This document shows positions 34,772 through 43,599 of a DNA stretch of 64,000 nucleotides, in pieces; position 1 is the first letter of the stretch, and each line of letters opens with the position of its first letter. This DNA is from Paraburkholderia sabiae (GTDB lineage: Bacteria; Pseudomonadota; Gammaproteobacteria; Burkholderiales; Burkholderiaceae). Made by a program: the position numbers and the translations under genes. The notes beneath the pieces are model-generated. The model was not told where the DNA came from. It ran no database searches and saw nothing but the letters and a program-made list of their open reading frames with translations. Location of the stretch: the NCBI RefSeq assembly GCF_030412785.1, contig NZ_CP125296.1, positions 248,001 to 312,000 of the forward strand, in the 5' to 3' direction.

Positions 34772-35548
34772 GTGAACATCAAACATCGAGTCATCATCGC
34801 AGAAGATCATGACCTGCTGCGCAGCGGGTTGCGATCGATGCTGTCGACGCAAAGCGAATATGAAGTAGTGGGCGAAGCGCGCGATGGAAAAGAAGCCTGT
34901 CAGATTGCGATGTCCGTTGCGCCCGACCTGATCCTGATGGACCTGTCGATGCGCGGCATGAACGGCATCGACGCAACGGCCGCGATCAAGCGGCGTTCGC
35001 CTGACGTGCGGATCATCGCGTTGACCGTGCATCAGAGCGAAGAGTACGTGCGCGAGGCGTTGCGCGCGGGCGTCGACGGTTACGTGCTCAAGGACGTGTC
35101 GTTCGACGAACTGCTCTTCGCGATGCGCACCGTCATGCAGGGCAAGAAGCATTTGAGCGCAGACGTCTACGGCTTCATGGTCGATTCGTTCGTGACGGGC
35201 CGTGAGATCGCCGCGCCCAAGAAAGCATGGGATCTGCTGACGGCGCGCGAGCGCAGCGTATTGAAGCTGATCGCGGAAGGCCGCACGAACCGGCAGGTCG
35301 GGCAGTATCTGAACCTGAGCCCGAAGACCATCGAGAAATATCGCGCGAGCGTGATGCACAAGCTCGAAATCGAAAACGTCACGGGGCTGGTGCTCGCGGC
35401 GATCAGCATGGGATTGCTGACCTCGCTTGCATCGAAGTGCGCGGAGCCGGATTCGGACGACAAGCTGACGTGTCTCGGTGTCGACGACACGCACGTGACT
35501 CATGATCCCGGCACCTTGCCGCGCATGACGGGCACGGAAGCGGGATAA
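34772..35548 (+). CDS. NarL/LuxR-type response regulator 1
   Basis: 258 residues. Receiver domain with acidic pocket EDH (11-13), phospho-acceptor Asp57 in LILMDLSM and Lys in YVLKD, then a LuxR helix-turn-helix (LTARERSVLKLIAEGRTNRQ, VGQYLNLSPKTIEKYRASVM) and a C-terminal polar extension of about 45 residues. The GTG at 34772 has GAGGAG 6 nt upstream; a longer frame from 34721 has no ribosome-binding site. It is preceded by a sigma-54 promoter. It is paralogous to the regulator at 37905, and the histidine kinase lies convergently 10 bp away, so the three probably form one signalling set. Confidence 0.9.
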   Translation: MNIKHRVIIAEDHDLLRSGLRSMLSTQSEYEVVGEARDGKEACQIAMSVAPDLILMDLSMRGMNGIDATAAIKRRSPDVRIIALTVHQSEEYVREALRAGVDGYVLKDVSFDELLFAMRTVMQGKKHLSADVYGFMVDSFVTGREIAAPKKAWDLLTARERSVLKLIAEGRTNRQVGQYLNLSPKTIEKYRASVMHKLEIENVTGLVLAAISMGLLTSLASKCAEPDSDDKLTCLGVDDTHVTHDPGTLPRMTGTEAG

Positions 35549-35558
35549 AAGCGACGCG

Positions 35559-36686
35559 CTACAGCCGCCAGTGAGCGGTAATCTCCGTGCCGCCGTCGTC
35601 GCCGGGGTTCAGGGCGAACACGCCGCCTTGAGCCTCGACGCGATGCTGCATGCCGATCAGGCCCAGCCCGTTCGTGCGTGCATCGTTCGAATTCAGCGGA
35701 TGATGGTCGTAGCCGCTGCCGTTGTCGTGAATCGACAGCCGCAGATACGCGCCGTCGCGTTGCAAATCGACGCGGACCTCCGACGCGTCCGCATGCTTGA
35801 CGATGTTGTTGAGCGCTTCCTGCACGACGCGAAAGATATCGGCTTTCAGATGATCGCGTATCTCGCCGTCTTCGACGCCGCACGCGAACGCGACGCGCAA
35901 GGTTTCGACGCTCTTCTCGACGCGCCTGCACAACGTGCTCAACGCGGCGGGCAAGCCGAGACGCTCCAGCGCGAGCGGCCGCAACTCGCCGCATATTTGC
36001 CGCATCTCGCCGATGGTGTCGCGGATCTGCAGGACGGTCGAGTCGAGCAGTTGCGCGGCGTCGTCGGTATGACCGGCTCGCAGGCGCATGCGTGCGTCTT
36101 CCACCATCAGCTTGATCAGCGTCAGCGCCTGGCCCATGCCGTCGTGCAGTTCGGCGGCGAGGCGCTCGCGTTCGCGCTGCTGGCCCATGAAGAGCCAGTT
36201 CGTGAACGCGTGAGTGTCGCCGTCGATTGAATTGACGTTCGCCAGCGTCAGCGGCTCGACGAACATCAGGAGGCGCAAGGGCGCGTTGCTGGCGTCTGTT
36301 GCAATGCTCTGCTGAAACACGCGCAGGAACAGCCGATGCCCTGTGCGGCCCACGAGCGTGACGTCGAATGAACGGAACGCTTCAGCGGCATTGCTGCGAA
36401 ACTCGTGCTCGGCGTGCGCGTGGTCGTCGTCGTGCGCGAAATCGGCGAGCTGCTTGCCTGCAAGCTCGGCGTTCGCGTAACCGAACAGCACCGTCGCGCT
36501 GCGATTCACGCTGACGATTGCGCCGTCGCAGGTCGTGACGGCGAGCGCCGCGCCGCGCGCGTCGCTGACATGCGCGGCATGCCCGGCATGCGGCTGCGCA
36601 TGGCGCGCGGCGTGGCCCAGCTTGCGCATCGCGTCGATCAGATCGCGCAGCCTCACGGGCGGTTCAGGCGGCGTAATGGCATGCAT
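35559..36686 (-). CDS. Cytoplasmic PAS-domain histidine kinase (HisKA_3 / NarX type)
   Basis: 375 residues with no transmembrane segment or signal peptide. A PAS domain (about 45-140; AIVSVNRSATVLFGYANAEL, DVTLVGRTGHRLFLRVFQQ) is followed by HisKA_3 with the phospho-acceptor His181 in RLAAELHDGMGQAL and an HATPase domain (VQEALNNIVKHA, IHDNGSGYD, GLGLIGMQHR). An unusual His-rich stretch (HAARHAQPHAGHAAH, about 25-40; HDDDHAHAEHE, about 85-95) could bind a metal. GGAG precedes the ATG. It should phosphorylate the two NarL-type regulators at 34772 and 37905. The signal is cytosolic, perhaps redox or metal state. Confidence 0.9.
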   Translation of the reverse strand: MHAITPPEPPVRLRDLIDAMRKLGHAARHAQPHAGHAAHVSDARGAALAVTTCDGAIVSVNRSATVLFGYANAELAGKQLADFAHDDDHAHAEHEFRSNAAEAFRSFDVTLVGRTGHRLFLRVFQQSIATDASNAPLRLLMFVEPLTLANVNSIDGDTHAFTNWLFMGQQRERERLAAELHDGMGQALTLIKLMVEDARMRLRAGHTDDAAQLLDSTVLQIRDTIGEMRQICGELRPLALERLGLPAALSTLCRRVEKSVETLRVAFACGVEDGEIRDHLKADIFRVVQEALNNIVKHADASEVRVDLQRDGAYLRLSIHDNGSGYDHHPLNSNDARTNGLGLIGMQHRVEAQGGVFALNPGDDGGTEITAHWRL

Positions 36687-36831
36687 GGGCGCTCCTGCTG
36701 ATAGACCCGAAAACGTTCAAGCCGCTGGACGATTGTAGGCCGCGCACTCGACGCACGGCAACGGGGCACATGCTGCGATCCGTACGGGGAACCTCTGACC
36801 GCGAGGAGCGGAGCAACCCTCAGGTGGAAGT

Positions 36832-36861
36832 CTCCTACCTTGCTTTGGGTAGCTTCATCCA
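36832..36861 (-). promoter_or_regulatory. Candidate operator upstream of SCO operon (copy C, inverted)
   Basis: Read on the minus strand, TGGATGAAGCTACCCA (36861-36846) is followed by AAGGTAGGAG (36841-36832). The first part resembles copies at 34298 and 38610 (TGGA-N7/8-ACCCA); the second resembles AAGTGTAGGGAG before the oxidase operon and AAGTAGGGAG before the secretion operon. It lies about 100-130 bp before the SCO start codon, in the region divergent from the kinase gene. Confidence 0.45.
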
Positions 36862-36961
36862 ATGACGCTCTCCACCCGTTTGACGAGACTGACACGAGCA
36901 AGGGCGAATTGCGCGCCGGCCCCAGGTTCGCAGCCCATTGCGTCATGACGAGGAGGTTGCA

Positions 36962-37882
36962 ATGGACACGCAAACGCGCGTACTCGGCGCGCTCATTCTG
37001 ACAGGCGCGGCATTCGCAGCGCAAGCCGCGTTTGGCGCCGATCCGCAGACGCCGGCGCATCATCACGATGCCTCGATGAACATGGACGACGCCAGCGCCG
37101 ACGATGCCGCGATGGCGAACATGTCGGCCAAACAGCGGGTGATGAAGCAGGCGGCAGCGGCGGCAGCGGCGAAAGAAAAAGCAACCGAAGAGGCCGCCGC
37201 AGACGAAACTCACGCCATGCCCGCCGACATGCCGATGCCCACGGCGAACGACGCAAACGATACACACGAAGCGACGACGCCCGCCGGCGCCGCGCCAAGC
37301 CAGGACGAGCAGGCAAAAGACGAACAGCATTCGATGTCCGGCGAGCACGACATGCACGCGCATCATCACGACATGGCGCCGGGCACGACCCGCACGACGG
37401 CCGACTACGCGTTGCCGCCCGTGACGCTGGTGCGCGACGACGGCAAGTCAGTCTCGCTCGCCGACGAGCTGAACGATGGCCGCCCGGTCCTGCTGACGTT
37501 CATCTACACGTCGTGCACGACGATCTGCCCGATGGTCAGCCAGACCTTCGAGCAATTGCAGGAACAGCTGGGCAGCGAGCGCGACAAGGTGCACATCGTG
37601 TCGATTTCGATCGATCCCGAAGAAGACACGCCCGCGCGCCTGAAGTCCTACGCGGAACGCTTCGGCGCCGGTCCCGAGTGGCAGTACTACACGGGCACGG
37701 TGGACGCGAGCGTCGCCGCGCAACGCGCCTTCAACGTCTATCGCGGCGACAAGATGAATCACACGGCCGTCGCGTTTCTGCGCGCGGCGCCCGGCAAGCC
37801 GTGGCTGCGCCTCGACGGCCTCGCGACACCGGACGAACTGCTGAGCGCGTATCACGAGGTGCTCTCCAGCAACGGATCGTGA
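36962..37882 (+). CDS. SCO1/SenC-type copper chaperone with long Met/His-rich N-terminus
   Basis: 306 residues. A signal peptide ends FGA (about 25). About 120 residues then carry repeated Met and His clusters (HHHDASMNMDD, MPADMPMP, HSMSGEHDMHAHHHDM), typical of copper-binding tails. The thioredoxin-like SCO domain follows with TSCTTICP (Cys185, Cys189) and the third ligand His267 in KMNHTAVAF. SCO proteins hold Cu(I) and load it into CuA or other copper sites in the periplasm. Placed between the copper-oxidase genes and the secretion system, it probably metallates the oxidase-like proteins. GAGGAGG precedes the ATG. It is 22 bp before the second response regulator, so the two are co-transcribed. 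Confidence 0.92.
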   Translation: MDTQTRVLGALILTGAAFAAQAAFGADPQTPAHHHDASMNMDDASADDAAMANMSAKQRVMKQAAAAAAAKEKATEEAAADETHAMPADMPMPTANDANDTHEATTPAGAAPSQDEQAKDEQHSMSGEHDMHAHHHDMAPGTTRTTADYALPPVTLVRDDGKSVSLADELNDGRPVLLTFIYTSCTTICPMVSQTFEQLQEQLGSERDKVHIVSISIDPEEDTPARLKSYAERFGAGPEWQYYTGTVDASVAAQRAFNVYRGDKMNHTAVAFLRAAPGKPWLRLDGLATPDELLSAYHEVLSSNGS

Positions 37883-37904
37883 AGCGCTGCACGGAGGTGG
37901 CAAC

Positions 37905-38597
37905 GTGGACAAGATCCACCGGGTGTTGATCGCCGAAGACCAGCCGCTCTTGCGCGGCGGTCTTTGTTCGATGGTGCGCAGGTTGCAGCAATACAGCGTC
38001 GCAGGCGAGGCGAGGGACGGCGTCGAAGCGTGCAGTCTCGCCGCGGCGCTGCTGCCCGATCTGATCCTGATGGATCTGTCGATGCCCGGCAAGAGCGGCG
38101 TCGACGCGATCGCGCAGATCAAGCGGCACACGCCGCAGATACGCATCATCGCGCTGACCATCCACGCCAGCGACATGCATATGCGCGAAGCGCTGGCGGC
38201 GGGCGTCGACGGTTACGTGCTGAAGGACGCTTCGTTCGACGAACTCGTCGAGGCGATGCGCCTTGTCATGCTCGGCCGCCGCAACCCGACACTCGACGAA
38301 TACGGCGCGCGGCATGGCGAACCGCCCGGCCTCGCGGCCAACACCGAACACGCGCAGACATGGAGCGCGCTGACGGGCCGCGAGCGCAGCGTGCTGCGGC
38401 TCGTCGCGGAAGGCTGCACGAATCGCGAAGTGGGCGAACAGCTGCGCCTGAGTCCCAAGACCATCGAGAAACATCGCGCGAGCCTGATGCGCAAACTCGG
38501 CGTTTCGAACGCGACGGGGCTCGTGCGCGCGGCGCTCGATCTGGGCGTGCTCGCGCTGCCCGACGAGACGTCGAATGGGTTGAACTACTTCATCTAG
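37905..38597 (+). CDS. NarL/LuxR-type response regulator 2
   Basis: 230 residues. A receiver (EDQ pocket, phospho-acceptor Asp in LILMDLSMPG, YVLKD) is followed by a LuxR helix-turn-helix (LTGRERSVLRLVAEGCTNRE, VGEQLRLSPKTIEKHRASLM). It is very like the regulator at 34772 across both domains (shared GVDGYVLKD.SFDEL and SPKTIEK), so a local duplication is likely. The start is GTG with GGAGG upstream. It is in an operon with the SCO chaperone and immediately upstream of the secretion operon. Confidence 0.92.
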   Translation: MDKIHRVLIAEDQPLLRGGLCSMVRRLQQYSVAGEARDGVEACSLAAALLPDLILMDLSMPGKSGVDAIAQIKRHTPQIRIIALTIHASDMHMREALAAGVDGYVLKDASFDELVEAMRLVMLGRRNPTLDEYGARHGEPPGLAANTEHAQTWSALTGRERSVLRLVAEGCTNREVGEQLRLSPKTIEKHRASLMRKLGVSNATGLVRAALDLGVLALPDETSNGLNYFI

Positions 38598-38609
38598 CCC
38601 GTCGAAAAC

Positions 38610-38651
38610 TGGAGGGGCTTTACCCATCCGTTTGCACGGGTCTCCCTACTT
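38610..38651. promoter_or_regulatory. Candidate operator of the secretion operon (copy B)
   Basis: TGGAGGGGCTTTACCCA (38610-38626) is followed by CTCCCTACTT (38642-38651, complement AAGTAGGGAG). Both elements recur upstream of the SCO gene, and the first also at 34298. They lie 75-115 bp before the GTG of the first pseudopilin gene. Confidence 0.5.
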
Positions 38652-38724
38652 AGCGCCTCCGCGCACCTGAACAAGAATGCACTCAGGTATAGCGGCAGCG
38701 CGCAGCCCGAGGGAGGAAATCAAC

Positions 38725-39192
38725 GTGAACGATGCGAGCGACGTGAGCAGAAGGTGCGTCCGGCGGGCTGCGCGTGAACGTGGTGAGCGTGGCCAACGTG
38801 GATTTACGCTGCTCGAACTGCTGGTGGTGATGGTCATCATCGGTCTGCTGGCGGGTCTCGTCGCGCCGCGCTATTTCGAACAGGTCGGCAAGTCGAACAC
38901 GAAGATTGCGCGCGCGCAGATCGAATCGCTCGGCAAGGCGCTCGATCAATACCGGCTCGACGTGGGTGCGTATCCGTCGACGGAAGAAGGTCTGCAGGCG
39001 TTGATGGCGAAGCCGCAGGACGCCCCGCACTGGAGCGGTCCGTATCTGCAGAAGAACGCGCCGCCCGACCCGTGGGATCGTCCGTATCAATACCGCTCGC
39101 CCGGCGAGCATGGCGACTACGACCTGTACACGTACGGCAAGGATGGCCAGCCGGGCGGCGCGGGCGAGAACTCGGACGTGACTTCCTGGTGA
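38725..39192 (+). CDS. gspG: Major pseudopilin, GspG type
   Basis: 155 residues. The prepilin signal RGERGQRG|FTLLELLVVM has Gly(-1), Phe(+1) and Glu(+5) for cleavage and N-methylation by a prepilin peptidase. It then has the GspG pattern IESLGKALDQYRLDVGAYPS, TEEGLQALMAKP, YLQKNAPPDPWDRPYQYRSP and GEHGDYDLYTYGKDGQPGG with its Ca-binding loop. The GTG at 38725 has GGGAGG 8 nt upstream, so the longer frame from 38677 is rejected. It builds the secretion pseudopilus and is the first gene of the secretion operon. Confidence 0.93.
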   Translation: MNDASDVSRRCVRRAARERGERGQRGFTLLELLVVMVIIGLLAGLVAPRYFEQVGKSNTKIARAQIESLGKALDQYRLDVGAYPSTEEGLQALMAKPQDAPHWSGPYLQKNAPPDPWDRPYQYRSPGEHGDYDLYTYGKDGQPGGAGENSDVTSW

Positions 39193-39246
39193 GCGGCGAG
39201 CGCTGCGGAAAGTAGCGTGAAGCAAGGCAGCGTGAGGAGAAGCGAC

Positions 39247-40449
39247 GTGAAGTATGTGCTGCGGGTCTTCGATACGAACGGTGCGGTGCAGACGGTGCGC
39301 GTCGAGAGCGACTCGACGGCGGATGCCGCTGCCGTGGCCCGCGCGCGCGGACTGCGCGTCGTATCGGTGCGCGGCGAACGCGGCAACGCGCCGTGGCGCG
39401 TGCGCGCGCCCGCGCTCGCTCGCGGCAAGCTGAATGTCGAACTCTTCGCGCGCGAACTCGCCGCGCTGCTCGCAGCAGGCGTCGGTGTGGTCGACGCGTT
39501 GCGCACGTTGGCGAGCAATGAGCGGCGCGACGCATCGGCGGCTGTGTATCGCGGCTTGCTGCGGCGGCTCGAAGAAGGACAGTCGTTGTCCGCCGCGCTC
39601 GAACAGGCAAGCGACGTCTTTCCCGCCGTGCTCGTCGCGTGCGTGAAAGCGAGCGAGCAGACGGGCGGTCTCGCCGACAGCCTCACGCGCTATTCGCGCA
39701 ACAGCGCGATGCTGCATGAACTGCGTGGCCGCGTCGTGTCGGCGGCGATCTATCCGTCGGTCTTGCTGGGGGTTGGCGCGGTAGTCGTGCTCTTTCTGTT
39801 GGGCTTCGTCGTGCCGCGCTTCTCGACGCTGCTCGAACATAGCGGGCGCGAACTACCGCTTCTTTCTCAACTGCTGATCGCGTGGGGCAGCATGGTTCAC
39901 GCGCACGGCAAGGAACTGTCGTTCGGCTCGGCGGCGCTGGCAATCGCCGCTGCCGTGATGCTGCGCCGTCCATCCACGCGCGACTGGATCGCGGATCGCA
40001 TGCTCGCGTTGCCGGGCATCGGCCAGTACTTCCGCGTGTTCCGTCAGTCGCAGTTCTTCCGCACGACGGCGATGCTCGTCGATGGCGGCATTCCCGCCGT
40101 GCGCGCGTTCGATCTGGCGAAGGGACTGGTAGGCCGCTCGGATCAGGCGTCGCTGGCCCGCGCGCTCGAACAGGTGCGCAACGGCACGAAGATTTCGGAC
40201 GCGTTCCAGCAGGCGTCGCTCGCCGATGCGATCACGTACCGGCTCTTGACCGTCGCCGAGAAAACGGGCGGTCTCGGCCCGGTGCTCGACCGGATCGCCG
40301 CGTTTCAGGAAGCGCAGGTCGCGCGAGCAATCGATCTGATTTCGCGGCTGATCGAACCCGCGATGATGATTTTTATCGGCGTCGTGATCGGCGGCATCGT
40401 CGTGCTGATGTATATGCCGATCTTCGAAATCGCGTCGAGCATCCAATAG
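39247..40449 (+). CDS. gspF: Inner-membrane platform protein, GspF family
   Basis: 400 residues. Two T2SSF domains (about 65-190 and 270-390: LFARELAALLAAGVGVVDAL; FFRTTAMLVDGGIPAVRAFD) with three TM segments (about 165-190, 215-235, 370-395) ending AMMIFIGVVIGGIVVLMYMP. GspF/PilC anchors the ATPase and pseudopilus base. The GTG at 39247 has AGGAGA 6 nt upstream; an earlier GTG at 39217 has none. The N-terminal 55 residues (YVLRVFDTNGAVQTVRVES) are typical of GspF. Confidence 0.92.
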   Translation: MKYVLRVFDTNGAVQTVRVESDSTADAAAVARARGLRVVSVRGERGNAPWRVRAPALARGKLNVELFARELAALLAAGVGVVDALRTLASNERRDASAAVYRGLLRRLEEGQSLSAALEQASDVFPAVLVACVKASEQTGGLADSLTRYSRNSAMLHELRGRVVSAAIYPSVLLGVGAVVVLFLLGFVVPRFSTLLEHSGRELPLLSQLLIAWGSMVHAHGKELSFGSAALAIAAAVMLRRPSTRDWIADRMLALPGIGQYFRVFRQSQFFRTTAMLVDGGIPAVRAFDLAKGLVGRSDQASLARALEQVRNGTKISDAFQQASLADAITYRLLTVAEKTGGLGPVLDRIAAFQEAQVARAIDLISRLIEPAMMIFIGVVIGGIVVLMYMPIFEIASSIQ

Positions 40450-40479
40450 TTCGATGCTTCAAAAGCAGGCGAGGGCGTC

Positions 40480-42201
40480 ATGGACACGGTGAGCACAGCG
40501 AACGGCAGCGACGGCAAGCACGAAGCCGATCTGCGCGAAGCGCTGCGCACGCTGATGGAGCGTCACGGTTCGGGTGTACGCGCGCTCGAAGATCTGTTCA
40601 CGCAGACCGACATGCGCGCCGACGACCTGCTCGCGCAACTCGCTGCGCAATGCCATATGCGCGCCGTCACGATGCAGATGCTGAACGCGATGCAGCCCGA
40701 CTTCGACGTCGTGCCCTTCGTCGAGGCATCGAGCCGCCTGTGCGTCTGTTTCGCCGATCCCGACGATGCGCGCGGCCTGCTGTTCGTGATCGCCGATCCG
40801 CTCGACCGGCGCACGCGCGGCAGCATCGAGCAACGCATGCGCGCGCGGCCGATGGTGCCGTATCGATGGGCGCTCGCGAGCGTCGGCGACATCGCGGCGT
40901 GGCTCGCCGTGCGCGAGAAAGACGTGCGCGCGATGGACTCGCTCGCGTTCGACGAAACAACCGTGCACGCAACCGATCCCGCCTCGCTTGCGCTGACGTT
41001 GCAGGGCATCAGCAACGACGACAGCGCCGTCGTGCGTCTGCTCAATTCGACCATCTACGACGCGCTGAAGATGATGGCGAGCGACATTCACCTCGAATGC
41101 CGCGCGCACGGGCTGATGATCAAGTGCCGTGTCGACGGCGTGCTGACGGTGGTGGGGCGCGTCGAAGGACGCGATGTCGCGGATCAGGTGCTGTCGCGCG
41201 TGAAGGTCATTTCCGAACTGGATATCGCGGAGCGGCGCGTGCCGCAAGACGGACGCTTCAAGGCCGTCTATGCAGGGCGCGAAATCGATTTTCGCGTGTC
41301 GATCATGCCGAACCAGTTCGGCGAAGACGCCGTGCTGCGTATTCTGGACCGCTATCAGCTGTCGCAGGCGTCGGGCGGTCTGACGCTGGAAGCGCTCGGT
41401 TTTCAGGAGGAAGACACGCGCTTCATGCGCACGGTCGCGGCGATGCCGTACGGCATGCTGCTCGTCACAGGGCCAACGGGCAGCGGCAAGACCACGACGC
41501 TCTACGCGATTCTCACCGAGATCAACGACGGCCTCGAAAAGATCGTCACCATCGAAGACCCTGTCGAGTATCAGCTCGGCGACATTCTTCAGATTCCCGT
41601 CAACGAGGCCAAAGGCCTGACCTTCGCGCGCGGGCTGCGCTCGATTCTGCGTCACGATCCCGACAAGATCATGGTCGGCGAAATACGCGACCCCGAGACC
41701 GCGCAGATCGCCGTGCAGGCGGCGCTGACGGGCCATCAGGTGTTCACCACCGTGCACGCGAACAACGTGTTCGACGTGATCGGGCGCTTCACGAACATGG
41801 ATGTCGATCCGTACAGCTTCGTGTCCGCGCTGAACGGCGTGATCGCGCAGCGTCTGCTGCGCCAGTGCTGTGCGGATTGCGTCGTCGAAGACCGCGTGGA
41901 TGCCGACACGCTCGCGCGCTCGGGCATCGATCCCGATACGGCGGGCGACTATCTGTTCCGGCGCGGACGGGGCTGCGCGGCGTGCCGTGGCAGCGGCTAT
42001 CGCGGGCGCCGTGCGGTCGCGGAGGCGCTGCGCATGGACGACGAGTTGCGTCAGTTGCTGTCGGAGCGCGCGCCGCTCACGCAGATCAAGGCTGCCGCGT
42101 TTCGCCAGGGCATGCAGACGCTGCGCAACGCGGCAGTGAAACTCGTTCGGCAAGGCGAGACGACTCTCGAGGAGATCAACCGTGTCACGATGGTCGAATG
42201 A
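40480..42201 (+). CDS. gspE: Secretion ATPase, GspE/PilB family
   Basis: 573 residues. An N-terminal region of about 160 residues related to the MshEN/GspE-N fold is followed by the N2D domain (ASDIHLECR) and the ATPase core: Walker A GPTGSGKTTTLYA (about 331), Asp box, Walker B IMVGEIRDPETAQIA (about 396), His box TGHQVFTTVHANN. A zinc-binding loop has CCADC and CAAC (about 462-500). It powers pseudopilus assembly on the cytoplasmic side. It overlaps the next gene by 20 nt. Confidence 0.94.
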   Translation: MDTVSTANGSDGKHEADLREALRTLMERHGSGVRALEDLFTQTDMRADDLLAQLAAQCHMRAVTMQMLNAMQPDFDVVPFVEASSRLCVCFADPDDARGLLFVIADPLDRRTRGSIEQRMRARPMVPYRWALASVGDIAAWLAVREKDVRAMDSLAFDETTVHATDPASLALTLQGISNDDSAVVRLLNSTIYDALKMMASDIHLECRAHGLMIKCRVDGVLTVVGRVEGRDVADQVLSRVKVISELDIAERRVPQDGRFKAVYAGREIDFRVSIMPNQFGEDAVLRILDRYQLSQASGGLTLEALGFQEEDTRFMRTVAAMPYGMLLVTGPTGSGKTTTLYAILTEINDGLEKIVTIEDPVEYQLGDILQIPVNEAKGLTFARGLRSILRHDPDKIMVGEIRDPETAQIAVQAALTGHQVFTTVHANNVFDVIGRFTNMDVDPYSFVSALNGVIAQRLLRQCCADCVVEDRVDADTLARSGIDPDTAGDYLFRRGRGCAACRGSGYRGRRAVAEALRMDDELRQLLSERAPLTQIKAAAFRQGMQTLRNAAVKLVRQGETTLEEINRVTMVE

Positions 42202-43072
42202 TCTTTTCGGCGAGTGCATCGGCATTGGCGTCGGCACGCGCGAGGTGGCCGTCGGCCAGCGCGTGTCGCGCTGGAAGCGCTCGCGCAATGCCGCATCTGA
42301 GAACAACTCGCGGATCGTCGCGATGTCGCACGAGCAGTGCTACACGGAAAACGGCGTATTCGACGCGTTGCGCGCAGCGTTCGAAGCAGAGCCGGATGAA
42401 GCAGCACCGATAGAAAATGGCCGTTCGCGCAGCCATGCCGCACATATCGTGCTCGACGACTTCTGGGGCAATCATGCCGTCCTGCGCGGCGATTTCCGGG
42501 CGCTGCGCGCGCGGGAAATCGACGAGGTCGCGCACGCGCATTTCGCCGATACGTATGGCGTCGATGCGCAAGCGATCTGCGTGCGCGTCTGCGTGCAGCG
42601 CGGCGGACGCGCGGCATTCGCGAGTGCGCTGCCGCGCACGCTGGTCGACGGCATACGCGATGTGGGCGCGTCGGCGGGCGTTGATGTGCGGGCGCTGAAG
42701 CTGTGTCTGCCGGAGATGCTCAATCGTTCGCTCGATACGACACAGCAGCCGGACACGATGCTGCTCTTCGCCGCCGATGCGCTGTTGCAAGCCGTGTTGA
42801 TCGAAGCAGGACGCTGGGCCGGCTACGATGCGCAACGTCTGTTCCCCCACGACGCGCGCGATCCGCAGCGAATCGCTGTGCTCGCCGAACAGGCATTCGA
42901 GCACTGCGCGGAACGCACTGCCGCGAAACGCGAAACCTGCGCGCTCGCGCTGCATGGCATCGATATCGATCCTGCGCCGCTCGAAGCGCGCTTTGCGAGC
43001 GTGACCGTTCATGCGTCGTCCGCGTCTTCGGTCGATAACGCGGCTCGTAGTCTGCTGGAGTACGCGCGATGA
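42182..43072 (+). CDS. PilM/GspL-like cytoplasmic assembly protein
   Basis: 296 residues with no TM segment. The N-terminus FGECIGIGVGTREVAVGQRV matches the phosphate-binding start of the actin-like (ASKHA) fold of PilM and GspL-cyto; later ADALLQAVLIEAGR and LFPHDARDPQ are less clear. Position directly before PilN/O/P-like genes supports the PilM role, binding the ATPase on the cytoplasmic face. The start is GTG, with GAGGAG 8 nt upstream, inside the 3' end of gspE. The stop overlaps the next start (ATGA). Assignment rests on context and weak similarity. Confidence 0.65.
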   Translation: MSRWSNDLFGECIGIGVGTREVAVGQRVSRWKRSRNAASENNSRIVAMSHEQCYTENGVFDALRAAFEAEPDEAAPIENGRSRSHAAHIVLDDFWGNHAVLRGDFRALRAREIDEVAHAHFADTYGVDAQAICVRVCVQRGGRAAFASALPRTLVDGIRDVGASAGVDVRALKLCLPEMLNRSLDTTQQPDTMLLFAADALLQAVLIEAGRWAGYDAQRLFPHDARDPQRIAVLAEQAFEHCAERTAAKRETCALALHGIDIDPAPLEARFASVTVHASSASSVDNAARSLLEYAR

Positions 43073-43599
43073 ACCAGCGGCTCGACATCGACTTCGCGCG
43101 CAACAGACCGCGTATCTCGCACGCGGGGCTGGCCCTGCTGGGCGTTGCGCTGGTGTTGCTGTGCGCGAGCGGCGTCAGTTTGTGGCAGGCCTACGACGAC
43201 AACGATCGCGTGCAGGAGCAGGTCGAGCAGGCGCGGCATCGTCTCTTCGCGAAGTCGCATCCTGTCGTCAAGCCCGCGACGCCCGCGGCGATGCACGCCG
43301 AGAAGCAAAGTCTCGCGGTGCTGCGCGAACTCACGGTGCCGTGGCAAGACCTGCTGTCGATACTCGAAGACTATCCGGCCCACGATGTCGCGCTGATCGG
43401 CATCGACCACAATCCGGTGCAAAGCCAGATTCGCATCACGGCGGAAGCGAAGAATTTCGACGCGATGATCGCGTATCTGCGCTATCTGCAATCGAGCAAG
43501 CTCTTGCGCGAGGCGATTCTCAACGACCACGAAATCGAAAACAACGTGCCGGGCACGCCCGTCCGTTTTCAGATCACAGCCGTATGGAGCCGGTCATGA
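43069..43599 (+). CDS. PilN-like inner-membrane assembly protein
   Basis: 176 residues. A short cytoplasmic tail starts MNQRLDIDFARN (PilN begins with a similar basic or acidic motif that docks on PilM). A single TM segment (ISHAGLALLGVALVLLCASG) and a coiled stretch (DNDRVQEQVEQARHRLFAK) come next, then a ferredoxin-like periplasmic domain (DVALIGIDHNPVQSQIRITA, FDAMIAYLRYLQSSKLLREA). Both ends overlap neighbours by ATGA, so translation is tightly coupled. Confidence 0.78.
   Translation: MNQRLDIDFARNRPRISHAGLALLGVALVLLCASGVSLWQAYDDNDRVQEQVEQARHRLFAKSHPVVKPATPAAMHAEKQSLAVLRELTVPWQDLLSILEDYPAHDVALIGIDHNPVQSQIRITAEAKNFDAMIAYLRYLQSSKLLREAILNDHEIENNVPGTPVRFQITAVWSRS

Noticed and set aside
36750..36765. 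Second sigma-54 promoter (GGGGCACATGCTGC) upstream of the SCO gene
   Set aside because: GG-N10-GC can be forced, but the TGGCAC element is out of register with it, so the match is not convincing.
40459..42306. 615-codon antisense frame opposite gspE
   Set aside because: Shadow frame; gspE carries complete ATPase motifs on the plus strand.
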